Positions 10,326 to 21,360 of a stretch of DNA of 64,000 nt are shown here, piece after piece; position 1 is the first letter of the stretch; every line of letters starts with the position of its first letter. The position numbers were made by a program, and so were the translations under genes. The stretch comes from Euclidia mi. Its lineage: Eukaryota > Arthropoda > Insecta > Lepidoptera > Erebidae. The stretch is taken from the NCBI GenBank assembly GCA_944739405.2, contig OX123188.2, positions 69,211,251 through 69,275,250 on the forward strand. Reading direction: 5' to 3'. The notes beneath the pieces are model-generated. The model was not told where the DNA came from and made no database searches. It saw only the letters and a program-made list of their open reading frames with translations.

Positions 10326-12020
10326 GTATATCTAACAAATAGCAGTACTATGTAAATGATTGGCAAACAAAAAACTATGTTAAGATATTGTGTGATGCGA
10401 CTGAATTAACTACAAAAATCATCTACATAAATAGTATAGTGCATATTTTTTTAATAATTCTAACATCGTCATTCATGTTGAAAATAAAGCGCAGATGTGG
10501 TTAGTTCTTTCCAGCATATAAACCGATATAATCTTCTAAAAGAAGCACAATGTAAGGATGACCTTGCAAATTGAAGGCTGCGTATAAATCCTCCATATGA
10601 TAAATGCATGGTAGCGCCAAGAACACTGAAAGAGATCAACAAACGATCCGTCTGGGCCGTGAGTTCGCATTTGTATGCCTGAAGATTTACACAGCTTATC
10701 TCTAGTTCCCTTTGTGTCTTGTTTGGCTCTCTATGAAGCCGTTGGATATACAAGCCATTTGATCGGAAACAAACTGACGTACCGTATTGATATGAAAGAT
10801 CGTTCTTTAGGATTACGTTGTTTGAGCCGTATTGTGAGCTCTGAGATATCGACTTCTAGTTCATTCTTCATATCAATGATGCGAAAGTAAATCACTATCT
10901 GATACAGGGAACAAAGTACGATAGCACAAAGTATCGTTTCATTTTCAGAACAATGCTAGCTTACGGTAATACGGTTTTATGATTTCAGAATCAGGCTGTG
11001 TCTTATTTATGAATATGTGTATGTTACCTTATGATGATAGTGACTTAAACTTAGATAATATACTTCATATTGTACAATGTTTTTTGAAGATGATGTCCTC
11101 AGTCATGCTACATCAGATTTTTAGAGAGAGTTAAAGACTGCACTATAGTATACCTAATAACTTGAAACTATAAGCAAGGCTAAAGTAGGCATGCTGCTAT
11201 TTATTTCTAAATCAATTGTTTTCAAACTGCTATCAAAACTTTGCAACAAATAGACAACTTTTCGGGAAGTAATATAATAGATTTGTTTCACTTCGACCTA
11301 TTATAGGATCAAATTATAAATTAAATAGAAATCAGACTGAGAACCTACCTGCGAACTTTTCGTCCCTTTTTTCTAAGATCCAGTTAAAGACTCGGTAATT
11401 ATTTTCTATGGGAGACTTCGTCTCTAACGTAACATGACATGGCGACGTAAGAGGCTGCTTGTAAATCGTATGAATGTGAAATCAAAACATAGTCAATATT
11501 GGAATACTTACGCGTTCGATTGGATTGTTTTATTACAAGTAATCACCGGTATCATGAACAATTATTCAATGATGGTTTCTTGTTATATCAGCGGTCTGTT
11601 CAATATTAGATATGGCATAATTGATCGTTTTTAAACCAGGACTGCACTCCATGGGTAAGATGGATTATATAAATGTCATGTTGATGTAATACTTCACGGA
11701 TTGCGGATCGCTTTTTAACTGCTCAATCAAAAACCACAATTTGTTCTCAATGTTATATTTGTAAGTCACTATCACAAATTCTTTGCAAAAAATCTAGTAG
11801 GTATGCAAAAATAAGTTTAGTCACTAATCCACAATGTTCATTTTTCCAGCCTACCCATAATAATTTAAAGGGCGTTCGCACTCTTTAATCTCAGGCTGTT
11901 GTCAATTTACAACTAATATACGCAAGGTTGACGGAGCGTACGTGGGACCCATTTACGACTACATTATCTATCTACGATATATGACATTACTGACGTAGAC
12001 GGGTTATGTGGCGGACAAGA
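10326..12020. other. Unannotated stretch
   Basis: No supported gene. The segment at about 10469-10890 is less AT-rich than its surroundings and is open on the minus strand for 94 residues, with a few charged, helix-like runs. I recognise no domain and see no splice context. The rest is AT-rich with nothing identifiable. Confidence 0.4.
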
Positions 12021-12021
12021 A

Positions 12022-12405
12022 ATGCGTTGATACGAGAGGCTACTGAAATTAAAAAACACCCTAAATTCAATAGGAAAGATGGTTGGAATGTTCCTCCAGC
12101 TTGGGACCCTGTCATAAGGCTAATGAAACCCAAGAAAGACAAAGTCACCAGAAGACCTAAGGACACTGTGAGCTCATTCTGCGTAAATAGTAACAGCAGT
12201 AGATGAAAAATGTTCGGGATAACTTATACATTCAAGAAAAAGACAAATATCACCTCAGTCTGCCGTGAACATGAATTCTGTAAAGAATTCGAAACGTCGG
12301 CTAGTAATAAATTAAAAATATAGTTTCTAGATCATTAGTTTCAAATGTAATAACTTAGTGAAACCAATACATCGCGATAAAATCCGTAAAGTGTAGTTTA
12401 ATTTC
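12022..12405 (+). pseudogene. 5'-truncated Penelope-like retroelement (C-terminus and 3' UTR)
   Basis: The open stretch to 12206 encodes the last roughly 60 residues of the Penelope-type protein found intact at 42.9-49.5 kb (for example KDGWNVPPAWDPVIRLMKPK), with several substitutions such as PKD for HQD. It is followed by the same 3' UTR: AAAGAATTCGAAACGTCGGC near 12290 and an end at GTTTAATTTCAATG near 12403. The reverse transcriptase and almost all of the GIY-YIG endonuclease are missing, so it is a dead 5'-truncated insertion of an older, diverged family member. No target duplication was found. Confidence 0.88.
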
Positions 12406-12604
12406 AATGAACTGTGTGCATAAATAAAAAACTATACTTTTTACTATGTAGGTAACTAGATTTTTATTCTAGTTCTATAATGTCACTGCTGATGAAAACG
12501 ATAAATGTCAAAGAAAATAGTCAACTAAAATCGCTTGTTAAAGGGATTTAGAGAAGTTATATTCGCAATAGCGTAGGCTCACAAACAATATCTATCTATC
12601 TATA

Positions 12605-13058
12605 ACGTCACTCCTGTCTCCCATTGGGGTAGGCAGAGACTATGGAACGCCACATGCTTCGGTTCAAACATACCTCTTTCGCTTCATCGATATTCATTAA
12701 CCTCGTCATGCATGCGCGTCGGTTATAGGTACTTTTTATTTTGCCCTTTATCAGTATATCACCTATTTGGTCGGCGTACATCCGCCTAGGGCGTCCCCTA
12801 CCGACATTTCCATTTATTCTCGCACGATACACTCCTTTCGTATTTCTTCTTTCATCCATCCGCTCCAGATGTCCAAACCAACGTAACATTCCTTTTTCAA
12901 TCTTTGTCACTACATCTTCTTTTAGACCACACTTTTCCCGTATCACACTGTTACGCACTTTATCTTTCATACTTATTCCGCACATACTCCTTAAAGCTCT
13001 CATCTCCACAGCATTGATTCTACTTTCATGCTTCGTCTGCCATACCCAAACACAATAA
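12605..13058 (-). pseudogene. LINE fragment: C-terminal end of reverse transcriptase ORF
   Basis: An open frame of about 150 codons reads through WQTKHESRINAVEMRALRSM, CGLKEDVVTKIEKGML, RWFGHLERMDERR, GRGRPRRMYADQIGDIL, NRRACMTRLMNIDEAKEV and WRSIVSAYPNGRQE. This is the post-polymerase C-terminus of a LINE family widespread in Lepidoptera. The RT palm and endonuclease are absent, so it is a 5'-truncated copy. A CTATCTATCTATAA microsatellite lies at the 3' end (12590-12604). A second fragment of the same family is at 31.4-31.7 kb. The stop falls at the normal family position. Confidence 0.85.
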
Positions 13059-14036
13059 TATAAGTGTGTTATATTGGCTATCTGCCCACGTATAGCCTAC
13101 ACGAGGCATCTTTGTCTGAAGATACTGCGTATATGTATACTAGACACATGTTTATAGACTAAACGTGTAATTTTTTTATCATCGCAATTATGAATATGTC
13201 AGCTCTGCCCTTCTAACTTACATCAAAAATCTTTATGCTCGTATATATTTATTTTGTATGTTTGGTCACTGACATTTTCCTCAATTTGCAGCCAGTGTTA
13301 CTGATTATTTTTATCGGAAAAGTTGGTTAAGTTATTTTGTGAATGTGAGTCAGATGTTGCATTGAGACCCATCTGGAAATCGTTATATTTTGCTATTAAA
13401 ATGCTTTATTCCTTTATACTTTCAGTAACGTAGACGGAATGTTTTAAAAATATATAATTTAATTGGAAACCATTGCGAGAACAAAATGAAATGAGATAAA
13501 ACGAAAAGTTCTCGATGTTTCGCGTTGAACGTGGTTGATATTAAGGAGATGTTTTTTAATTAAAGTTGGTGCTTCGTGGAGCCGTAAAACTGTGAAAGTT
13601 GGCCGTCCACGAGTTTCAGGGATGTCTTCAAGCTACGCAGCTTTAGTTGGCCTCGCTTTAATTCAGAACTCTTCACTCGCTAGCCCTGGCCGCGTACTAA
13701 AACTAGCTTTCAAGATACACATAATGAACCTACTATTGACTTTCTTGTCTGTATTTATATCGGTACATATGCAATATTTATTAAAAATCTGATATTTATT
13801 TCATTACAGTTAGGTAGAGACAAAAATATCAAATATGAATTTTCTTCAGTAGGTGCACTCTCTGCAGTCAATCTCCATTCCAATAATGTGAGCATTAAAA
13901 ATAAATCATTTGGCGAAACTTTATAAAGATCCGTTTTTCCAAAAGTCGAAACCTTGCTTGCCTTGCAGTAATGATAATTTTATAAAACGTTTATCGTTAT
14001 ATTTTTCTTAGGTATATATCTTTACTTTATGGATAA
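13059..14036. other. Unannotated stretch
   Basis: Mostly AT-rich. The interval 13545-13740 is less AT-rich and open for 85 residues on the plus strand (13535-13792). It has no recognised domain, and it may be decayed repeat or a host fragment. No repeat boundary was found. Confidence 0.35.
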
Positions 14037-15013
14037 CTAGACGTCTCCAGCGGCTTCGCCCGCGTCAATTACACATATCTGCCGTCGCGTCCGTTAACTA
14101 AAACCACGTTAACCCCAAAAAGTGATTTTGGAGAAAAACGTAAAAAAACGCAGGAATCGTTGTTTCTAGAAAACATAAATCAGTGATTGTTAAATATTAT
14201 TTAAACAAATATTTGCCAGCGTCATTTAGGATATTTCTTACTCAGAAATATACTTAAAATTATATAAAAAAACAGAATTTTTTGGTTTAGTTAAGCAATA
14301 CACATTTTTTTGACATCGTTTGCCGTACTAAAGCCTCGTTAACCTCCACTTAGAGATCTTTTAGCTAAGCATTTTCTTTAAATTTATGGGGTTTCTAATT
14401 TTCAATAAATTTACCCTAAAATGCTTAACTATAAACGCGCTAAGTCTATTAACTGTTTTGTAGCTAAGATCTTTTTTAATATTTATACATTACTACCTTA
14501 CGTAAAAGGAGGCTAAAGTAACTATGACTCTTTTAAGTTAAGTTTTAGCGAAAAATAAAAAAGATATGAAAAAATATATGCTTGATTATTAAGCTAAAAA
14601 CAGGTATTTCGTACTTCAATTGTTACTAACGTCTTTATAGCAATTACATATCAAAAAACTGGATAAATAAATAAAATGCAGTATGAAAATTGAATCAATT
14701 AAATTAAAAAGTTTTAATTAAATAAATTTCCTTATCATCAACATATACAGCAATTTGTAAAATTTAAATACACAGCCTTGATTATTTTTCTAATCTTATT
14801 AAGCAACTAGAGGACGCCAGCAGCTACGCCTGCATTTTTTTAAAATTTACCCGTTTTGGCCGATCCCGTGGGAATTTCGGGAAATCCCTTCTTAGTGCAC
14901 CCTTACGGTCCCCAAGGAACATACATGCCAAATTTCAGCTTCCTGCGCCCAATAGTTTCGGCTGTAGAGTGTCTGTCAGTCAGTCAGTAACGCAAGGATT
15001 TTATATATTAAGA
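14037..15013 (-). mobile_element. Helitron-like element(s), possibly nested
   Basis: On the minus strand the 5' end is at 15013: A|TC, then TTAATATATAAAATCCTTGCG and TGACTGACTGACAGACA. Two CTAG|T 3' ends are present. One is at 14807-14810 (ending GCTGGCGTCCTCTAG), which would give a 207-bp element. The other is at 14037-14040 (ending GGCGAAGCCGCTGGAGACGT then CTAG), which would give 977 bp. Either a short element lies inside a longer one or two 3' ends are stacked. No coding sequence is present. Sequence near 14070-14140 resembles 18930-18975 in the opposite orientation. Confidence 0.7.
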
Positions 15014-15127
15014 TTAATAGCTAAAAAAGTACATTTTAAGGCCCTATTTCCATAGTGGTTATTTAATATATTATATTTGCGTATAATAGACAGTAATAAT
15101 ATTTTCAATCACATAGTCATCATTATG

Positions 15128-16550
15128 TCAGCCTAGAGCCGTCCACTGCTGGACATAAGTCTCCCCCAAGGTTCTCCACATAGACTCGATTTTAAGCCGC
15201 CCGCATCCAACCGCTTCCTGCAATCTTATATGGATCGTCGGCCCACCTTGTGGGAGGCCTACTCCTGCTGCGTCGTCCGGTGCATGGTCGCCACTCCAGA
15301 ACCCTCCTGCCCCTACGGCCATCGGTTCTTCGAGCTATGTACCCTGCTCATTGCCACTTTAGCCTGGCTATTCGGAGAGCTATGTCGGTGACTTTGGTTC
15401 TCCTGCGGATCTCCTCATTTCTTTTTCGATCTTGCAAGGAAACACCAAGCATAGCTCTTTCCGTTGCCCTCTGAGTAACCCGGACCTTCCGGATACGCCC
15501 CAAAGTAAGTGACCACGTATCGGCTCCATAGATCATCACTTGCAACATACACTGGTCAAGGACTTTTGTCTTGAGACACTGCGGGATATCAGACGTGAAG
15601 ATATGCCGTGACTTCCCCAACGCCTCCCAACCATATTAGATTCGACGAATGACCTCTTTCTCGAAATTGGACCTACCCAATCGGATCATTTTCCATTTTT
15701 GATCAACTTCGAGTGTAGAGTTCCCAACCTGAATAGGAGCAGGTACGACATGGAAGTCAGACGTGATTTTCGTCTTGTCCATGTTCATCTTAAGACCTAC
15801 TTGTTGGGAGACTCTACGGAGGCCATTGAGCATTGTGCTGAGGTCTTCAATGGTCTGAGCCATGACTACGATATAATCAGCAAATAGAAGGTGTACACAG
15901 TCCAGAACCTTGAATATGTCTTCCAGCGCAGCGGTGAACGTTTCGGAGATATAACATCTCCCTGCCTCACCCCTCGCTTTAGTTGAATCGGTTTTAAACT
16001 CTAGTCCTGGAGGCGTACTGACATGGTGGCGTTTTCGAACAAACACTTCGGCACTTCGACGTATCGATAGTCGTCGATGGCACAGTTGGCGAGACTGCAG
16101 TACCGCCTAGGTTTTGATCGAATCGAAGGTTTGCTCATAGTCCACAAACGCCAAGTATAGAGGCTGGTTATACTCCTCAGACTTAACCTGCCGTAGCATA
16201 TGTATGTGATCTTAGCCTTTACGGAAACCCCCTTGTTCGGGCTGGAGGCTGGAAGTCGTCTAGCTTGGTCTCGAGATGATTTGTGAAAACTACTTATAGA
16301 CTTGACTCAGGAGTGAGATGGGTCTGTAGTCATTCAAAAGGGTTTTATTGCCTTTCTTGACGAAAAGCACCACCACACTGTGCCATGCCTGTGGCGTTTT
16401 GCCCTCGAGTATGACAAAATTTAATAAGTTTCGAAGTTTTTCCACGGCAGGTGCGCCGACAGCTTTCAAAAGCTCTGACGTGATTCCGTCATCACCCGGT
16501 GCCTTGTTGGTTTTGAGTTGATTTAGGGCCACACTTATCCCGTGCATGCT
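15128..16550 (-). pseudogene. RTE LINE reverse transcriptase and C-terminus, frameshifted
   Basis: The reverse transcriptase would copy the element RNA at the nicked target. Visible pieces are the fingers (16290-16547: LKTNKAPGDDGITSELLKAV, KKGNKTLLNDYRPISLLS), the palm (15636-16046: FTAALEDIFK, then HLLFADYIVVMAQTIEDLS) and the connection domain (15348-15620: IPQCLKTKVLDQCMLQVMIYGAD, ERAMLGVSLQDRKRNEEIRRR). The C-terminus lies at 15128-15322. In the active-site block the usual FADD appears as FADY, which would disable catalysis. The segments lie in different frames with stops and losses between them, including most of the region between the fingers and the palm. This is a dead copy. Confidence 0.85.
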
Positions 16551-16682
16551 GACGGGATGTCATGTCCGGGATAGTGTCGGGTCAATCCAGCTCTAGGGTC
16601 AGTGACTGGAGTAATAACAGGTGGTCGTGTAGTCGTGTATAGCTGTCCAGTTTGATCTCTTCCAAGAGCCTCAGCTCCTCTG

Positions 16683-16863
16683 CCTCAGCTTAATAAACAG
16701 AACTTTAAGTCTCTGATTCGCGATCTCCGCCAATACAACACTAAGTATGTTCAATAAGCAATCGAGCAGATTACGGTTCCTAGTGTTCAAAAGAGATCTG
16801 TCTATGGGGCAGGTCAGCTGACAAAGCTGAAGACGAATGGTGACAGAATTATCTCGTCCAGAC
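16683..16863 (+). pseudogene. Inverted segment of RTE LINE linker
   Basis: This piece reads in the plus direction, opposite to the surrounding LINE. Its frame gives LNKQNFKSLIRDLRQYNTK, then SVYGAGQLTKLKTNGDRIIS, the region between endonuclease and reverse transcriptase in RTE elements. It contains one stop. It meets the minus-strand part of the LINE at a perfect hairpin (16830-16901). It is probably a snap-back or twin-priming product of the insertion. Confidence 0.7.
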
Positions 16864-16901
16864 CTCAGTCTGGACGAGATAATTCTGTCACCATTCGTCT
16901 T
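16830..16901. repeat. Perfect 34-bp inverted repeat, 4-nt loop
   Basis: Arms 16830-16863 and 16868-16901 are exact complements around CTCA. Similarity continues outward: GCCAATACAACACTAAG near 16732 mirrors CTAAGTGTTGTATTGGC near 16908. The left side, however, carries about 65 bp that the right side lacks. The feature marks the junction of two opposite copies of the same LINE linker. Confidence 0.95.
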
Positions 16902-17715
16902 GAACACACTAAGTGTTGTATTGGCGAAGATCGCAAATCAATCAAGAGGCGCCGATACTTTGGCATATCGTCGGAGGCATGCAGAAGCATCTTATGCCTT
17001 TCTTGTATAAGCTCGAGGATTGGACCAGAGATTTTATGGGCTCTTTTAATCATCATGGGCTTTAAGAACTTTACGCCTGTTGTATGGACAGCATTCACTA
17101 ACCTGTCACTAAAGTCGTCTACATCTACGCATTCTCCCAGGCATTCGAAGCGGTTTTGCAACTCAAGCTGAAAGCTCTCAGGGTTTTAGATTTGAACTGG
17201 CGCTGGTGGGATCGTAGACTTCATCAATCTCGACCGTTTGAGGCTGGGACTAATATTCAATGTGCCTCTTACCATTCGGTGACCGCGGCCCGCTTTATGC
17301 AAACTGATCACAGAGACATCATTAAATATTAAACTTTTCATTGACATGATGTAATCGATCTCATTTTTGGTGGCACCATCTGGACTTATCCAGGTCCACT
17401 TGCGGCATTCTAGCTTTTTGAACAAGGAATTCATCATGAAGAGTCCTTCCTTCTCCATGAAGCTAGCCAGCAAGTGGCCCCGCGAGTTCTGGTGTCCATA
17501 TCCAAATTGCTCCACCCTCAGCTCATCACCGCTAGTTTGCCTAGTTTCGCGTTAAAATCTCCCATGACAACGGTGTAATGGGTTTTGAAGCTATGTATAG
17601 CCCGAGATATGTCCTCATACATAGCTTCTACATCCTCATCGGATTGTGATGTATGAAATGAAATATTGCGACAAATCTCTGCCGGAGCTTTATCGCACCG
17701 CTTGCCCCGCCGTTA
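16868..17715 (-). pseudogene. RTE LINE endonuclease region, broken
   Basis: This encodes an apurinic-type endonuclease that would nick the target. Readable pieces are DEDVEAMYEDISRAIHSFK and VVMGDFNAKLGKLAV (about 17640-17540), then EQFGYGHQNSRGHLLASFME, RKWTWISPDGATKNEIDYIM (17186-17515) and the downstream helix-rich FSDRLVNAVHTTGVKF (16865-17161). The catalytic GDFN and the W-x-SPDG..NxIDYI blocks are present, but frameshifts break the reading frame. The N-terminus is lost or rearranged near the hairpin at 17728. Confidence 0.8.
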
Positions 17716-17727
17716 CCATGGCCGCTA

Positions 17728-17782
17728 TCTTAGTCAGGAATAGCGGGGCCGCCGGAGGCGGCCCCGCTATTCCTGACTAAGA
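17728..17782. repeat. Perfect 26-bp GC-rich hairpin, 3-nt loop
   Basis: Arms 17728-17753 and 17757-17782 pair perfectly around GGA. The left arm reads TCTTAGTCAGGAATAGCGGG and then GCCGCC. It lies at the upstream edge of the RTE copy, so it may be a second snap-back junction. Confidence 0.95.
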
Positions 17783-18018
17783 GATTTATTGAGGCCGTTT
17801 CTTTCGTGTGTGGCTCATTTTTGGAAGATTTTGCTTTGATCGCCACGCTTGGCAGACGGATTGCCGATCGTAGTGGCGGAAGTCTTTGATACTTAATGCT
17901 GCTGCCTATATAGCCATAGCGGTTTGACCGCCATCTTCCGGTTGACTGACTGCAATGGTGGATCCGAGGCTACTCTCATCCAGTTCCTGCCTGTCAAAGG
18001 TTAGTTACTCCACCTAGT

Positions 18019-18110
18019 TAGTCTGAGGGATAATAGCAAACCAACAAGGCAATCATAATAATTTTATAAATATGACTTATTCGTTGGTCTGCTATTCTTC
18101 CCTCAAACTT
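18019..18110. repeat. Imperfect fold-back pair
   Basis: GTCTGAGGGATAATAGCAAA at 18021 is mirrored by the sequence ending TTCCCTCAAACT at 18109, giving arms of about 27 bp with a few mismatches and a 35-bp AT-rich centre. Probably a small non-coding element; boundaries uncertain. Confidence 0.5.
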
Positions 18111-19084
18111 GATGGAGATATTAAGGAAAATAATGTTAATAAAGTATTACACAAAAATGTTCGAATTTTACCTCTTAATGTTCCCTGACATATTTGAGTT
18201 TTTGCGGGAACACGATGCGATGACGCACGCTTGCACGTTATAAGCTCTCCTAGCGGAATGGCAACCCTCCCTGCGCGCATATCCCATCCTCGCACGCATA
18301 TGGCATCCCCGCAAACTCCCGGAATTAATGAAGCGCGAGAAATGGATAACGTGTTTCTAGTTAGAGAACGTGGGCTAGCCGTTATTAAGTTAAGAATTAC
18401 TAATATATTTTTGAACAAATTCCATGTTAGAAGTAAATAACGCTTTTTTAACGAATTGTTTTGAGCAAATCGCAATATTACGTACTTGGCAAAAATACCG
18501 TTATGATCGTCTAACCAGAATTAAGATAAGGTTTTCATCATAAATAGTTTATAGCATTGTTTTTATTCCTGTTTTATCAAAATTGATCCTAAAAAAAACA
18601 ACTAAAAAACAAAAAAAAATATAAATATATTAAAACAAGTTAAAGGCTCTTAGTGTATTTGTAGTCAAGAATATTCAATTAACATAGTTTAAGCTTATAA
18701 AAAATGAAAAAAATATTAGGCGAATTTTGTAACTAAGGTACTTTAACGTGCATTAAGCTAAGAAGCGTGGTATAGTCACTTTTTAGTCAAGCATTTGTTG
18801 CATATTTTGTCATTTAACGGTAAATCATGTTTGAATATCTCTATAACCGTAAGTGATAGAGATATGGTTCTTAGACTGAAAGATAGAGAATTTAAAACTG
18901 TATTACTTTGCATTCAAAACTCAAAATCGACCATTTGAAGGGTTAACGGGGTTCTAGTGAAAGGACGGCAGATATATAAACCTTTCTCTTGAATCATTCT
19001 ATTATAAAAACCGCATTAAAATCCTTTGCGCAGTTTTTAACATTTAAGCATACATAGGGACAGACAGTCAGAAGACAGATTTTG
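18111..19084. other. Unannotated stretch with a degenerate repeat
   Basis: The part at about 18560-19080 shares phrases with 14040-14150 in inverse orientation (GGTTAACGGGGTTCTAGTG, GGACGGCAGATATAT). It looks like a decayed non-autonomous element. The GC-richer interval 18200-18350 is open on both strands but shows no domain. Confidence 0.4.
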
Positions 19085-20340
19085 TTTTATAATAATAATA
19101 ATAAATCATTTTATTTCGCGTGGCATAGATGCATAGATAAATACCTTACAGTCTAACATACATACAGTGGTTGTTAGTATAAATATACTTATACATTGCA
19201 TGTTGTTGTTGTGCGTGCGTCTGGCACTTGTCCGCGGAAGCGACGGAACACCACACCCTTCGGCCAAAAGTCCTCCTTCATAATAGCATGAAGATAGCAC
19301 GTCGGGACCCACACCACAAACGCCTTAAAGTTGACGTTGCGTCGCGACTCCAACAGCTGCACCTCGGTATATGTACTTGGGTTTTTGGCGCACGTACTCC
19401 GCGATGTCCTCCACCTTAGTGGTGTTGTGCAGGCGAGAGACATAGACGGGTGTGTTCGGTGCGGCAGCGCGTAGATTTGCACTAGACTCCACAGGAGCCG
19501 TACCGCAGCATTTATTGTTGGTTTTCTGACGACGCATCCTCCTCTGCATAGTCATAAAACCATCATCTGCGTCCTTGTCGCGGTTCTTTGCCGTCCCCAG
19601 CATGGACTTCAGCGTGGAAGCAACGGGGGTGCTCGCAGTTACCTGCTAAGCCTTAATTCGCTAAGGTCGTGCGGCGATACACGGAGGCGCCGCGGGGACG
19701 GGGGCAGGGCTGCGGGGCGCTCGTGTAGCGCACTCAGCAGTCACAACATTCCGCGGCGACAAATCTGCTGACGTGAAACTTGCGACCGATGTGTCGACGC
19801 AGGCACCTCGTCGCGTGTTGACGTTACTACGCGCCGGTGACCCAGTTAAATTGACAACCTTGTGTAGGTCGTCCACCTCCGTGCGCAAAAGTGCAACGGT
19901 GTCTTGGGATGCCTGTAGCTTCTTGTGTACATCCCCTAAACTTACCTTCAGAAACACAATTTCCTTCAAAAGGCTTGTGACATCGACGTGGTCGAAAGTA
20001 ACGGGAGGCAACTTGTTCAAGTCCCTCGCCACAAACGTCGGCACGTCGTCAGGATCGGTCTCCTTCAGCAGCGTGATAATATCCTGCAAACTTTTCTTTG
20101 TCCCGTCACGTCTGCGGGACCCCATCTGGTCGCATTCGTTTAGCGACCTGTACAGAAGCAGCTTGGCAGCCGCTATGTCCTCCTCGCTGATGTTGCTGGA
20201 ACAGATCTGGATAGCCGACACCTCGTCCATGACATTCAGCTTCTGCTGCAGGAACGCCAGCAGCTCGTTTGCCACAAGTTTGTCACTCATGGTGATAAAA
20301 ATTGCGAGTGTTGGCTTGCGCCGCGCTAAACAATAAAATT
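19085..20340 (-). mobile_element. ORF1-only non-LTR retroelement copy
   Basis: A minus-strand unit contains a 5' leader, an ORF1-type coding region and, only about 100 bp after the ORF1 stop, an AATAAA signal (in GCGAAATAAAATG) and an ATT-repeat tail (19085-19102). No endonuclease or reverse transcriptase follows. It is either a non-autonomous 'half-LINE' that depends on another LINE, or a retrocopy of an mRNA made from an ORF1-like gene. The 5' boundary is approximate and no target duplication was confirmed. Confidence 0.7.
19190..20290 (-). pseudogene. LINE ORF1-like nucleic-acid-binding protein, frameshifted
   Basis: The N-terminal 209 residues (20290-19661) are intact: MSDKLVANELLAFLQQKLN..., a helix-rich region, then a predicted coiled coil (LKEIVFLKVSLGDVHKKLQ ... 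LLRTEVDDLHKVV) and a P/A-rich linker. After a break comes the C-terminal RNA-binding-like domain in two frames: VYVSRLHNTTKVEDIAEYVR, then, after a 1-nt shift near 19375, NFKAFVVWVPTCYLHAIMKE with DFWPKGVVFRRFRG. The same closing motif (SFK...W.. WP..V..R) is present in the jockey ORF1 at 50.8 kb. As I recall, similar proteins in Lepidoptera are often misnamed as host proteins. At least two frameshifts or stops make this copy non-functional. Confidence 0.75.
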
Positions 20341-21360
20341 AAATATATTTACGCGTTACACGTCCGCCTTAGAGCGCGGTCGGCGAAGAATTGAAATTTA
20401 TACTCTTTAGTGATAACTTAGGTTATATAAGCTCTTAAATATCTTAAGTCACTGTTATACTTATCCGCTTCTATAAATACTGATAAACATCACTATACAT
20501 AGCATTTGTTTTGACACATAAAAAAATATTACCTGTTCTTGTTCAGAACTGCCGTTTTCATATATTTTATAGCTAAATAAAGGACTTAACCCAGGTATGT
20601 CACCATAAAACTGCATTATACAACATATAATATAAACGTACTTAAGGATTTTCTGGTTCATGTCATAGCTATAGGTATGTTTGTATGCAAATATAAAAAA
20701 CCATTAATGTACCTTTTATTTTTAAAGAAAACACGCGGTGAGCAAGTTTCGGTCGCACATAAGACTTTATAGTCGTTCATGACGTCATAATCATCATCTC
20801 AGCCTTTTCTTCACCCTCCGCCTTCAGCCCTCCTTTGCCCCACGGCTTTTCACTGAGACCGATCTTTAGTACTCCGCGTCCGACCGGTTTTCACGATCCC
20901 AAGATACAAGATCATCATCCCAAAAAACAATTTTTTGTTCCTAAAAACAATTTCAGCTTCGCGTTTATGTTGTGTCTGTTATTTCAGCAATTCTAAAATT
21001 CATCGCAAAAAATACATCGGAGAAAATAATCTCAAAAAAAGGAAGACTGGCTGATTAAAGCTAAGTACAATGCGAAAATACTAGCCCCGTCCTAAAACTT
21101 GATTTAATTTATTTTTGTGCTAGTGTAATTTCAGCCGCATGCCTATTCTTATCAAAACTAAAAACTTTGACGTTGATTTATCGTCGCTATTAAATATACT
21201 TTATATTTTAGTTGAGGGATTTGTAGTATATCCAATTTATATTTTAAATTGTGTATGCAAATTCAAACAGAGTGAATTACAGTGAACAACAATAATTGTA
21301 AACTAACGTTAAGCTATTGTCGCTGTATGTCGTTTATCTCGAGTGTTGCCAAAACACTTA
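20341..21360. other. Unannotated stretch
   Basis: Nothing firmly identified. The interval 20770-20920 is C-rich and contains TCATCATCTCAGCC, which resembles the tail end of the RTE/SINE 3' families, but the diagnostic GTCCACTGCTGGAC is absent. Confidence 0.4.

Larger units (their letters stand above)
15125..17715 (-). mobile_element. Rearranged RTE-clade LINE copy
   Basis: A minus-strand LINE of about 2.6 kb shows endonuclease, linker, reverse transcriptase and C-terminus in order, broken by several frameshifts and by an inverted segment at 16683-16863. The 3' end carries the family palindrome GTCCACTGCTGGAC (near 15143) and a short ATCATC tail at about 15118. It is the longest copy of a family whose bare 3' ends recur at 53570, 57211 and perhaps 58262. 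Confidence 0.85.

Noticed and set aside
19773..20336. 187-residue plus-strand frame opposite the ORF1-like gene
   Set aside because: It is the antisense shadow of the minus-strand ORF1 coding region, which has recognisable coiled-coil and RNA-binding motifs.
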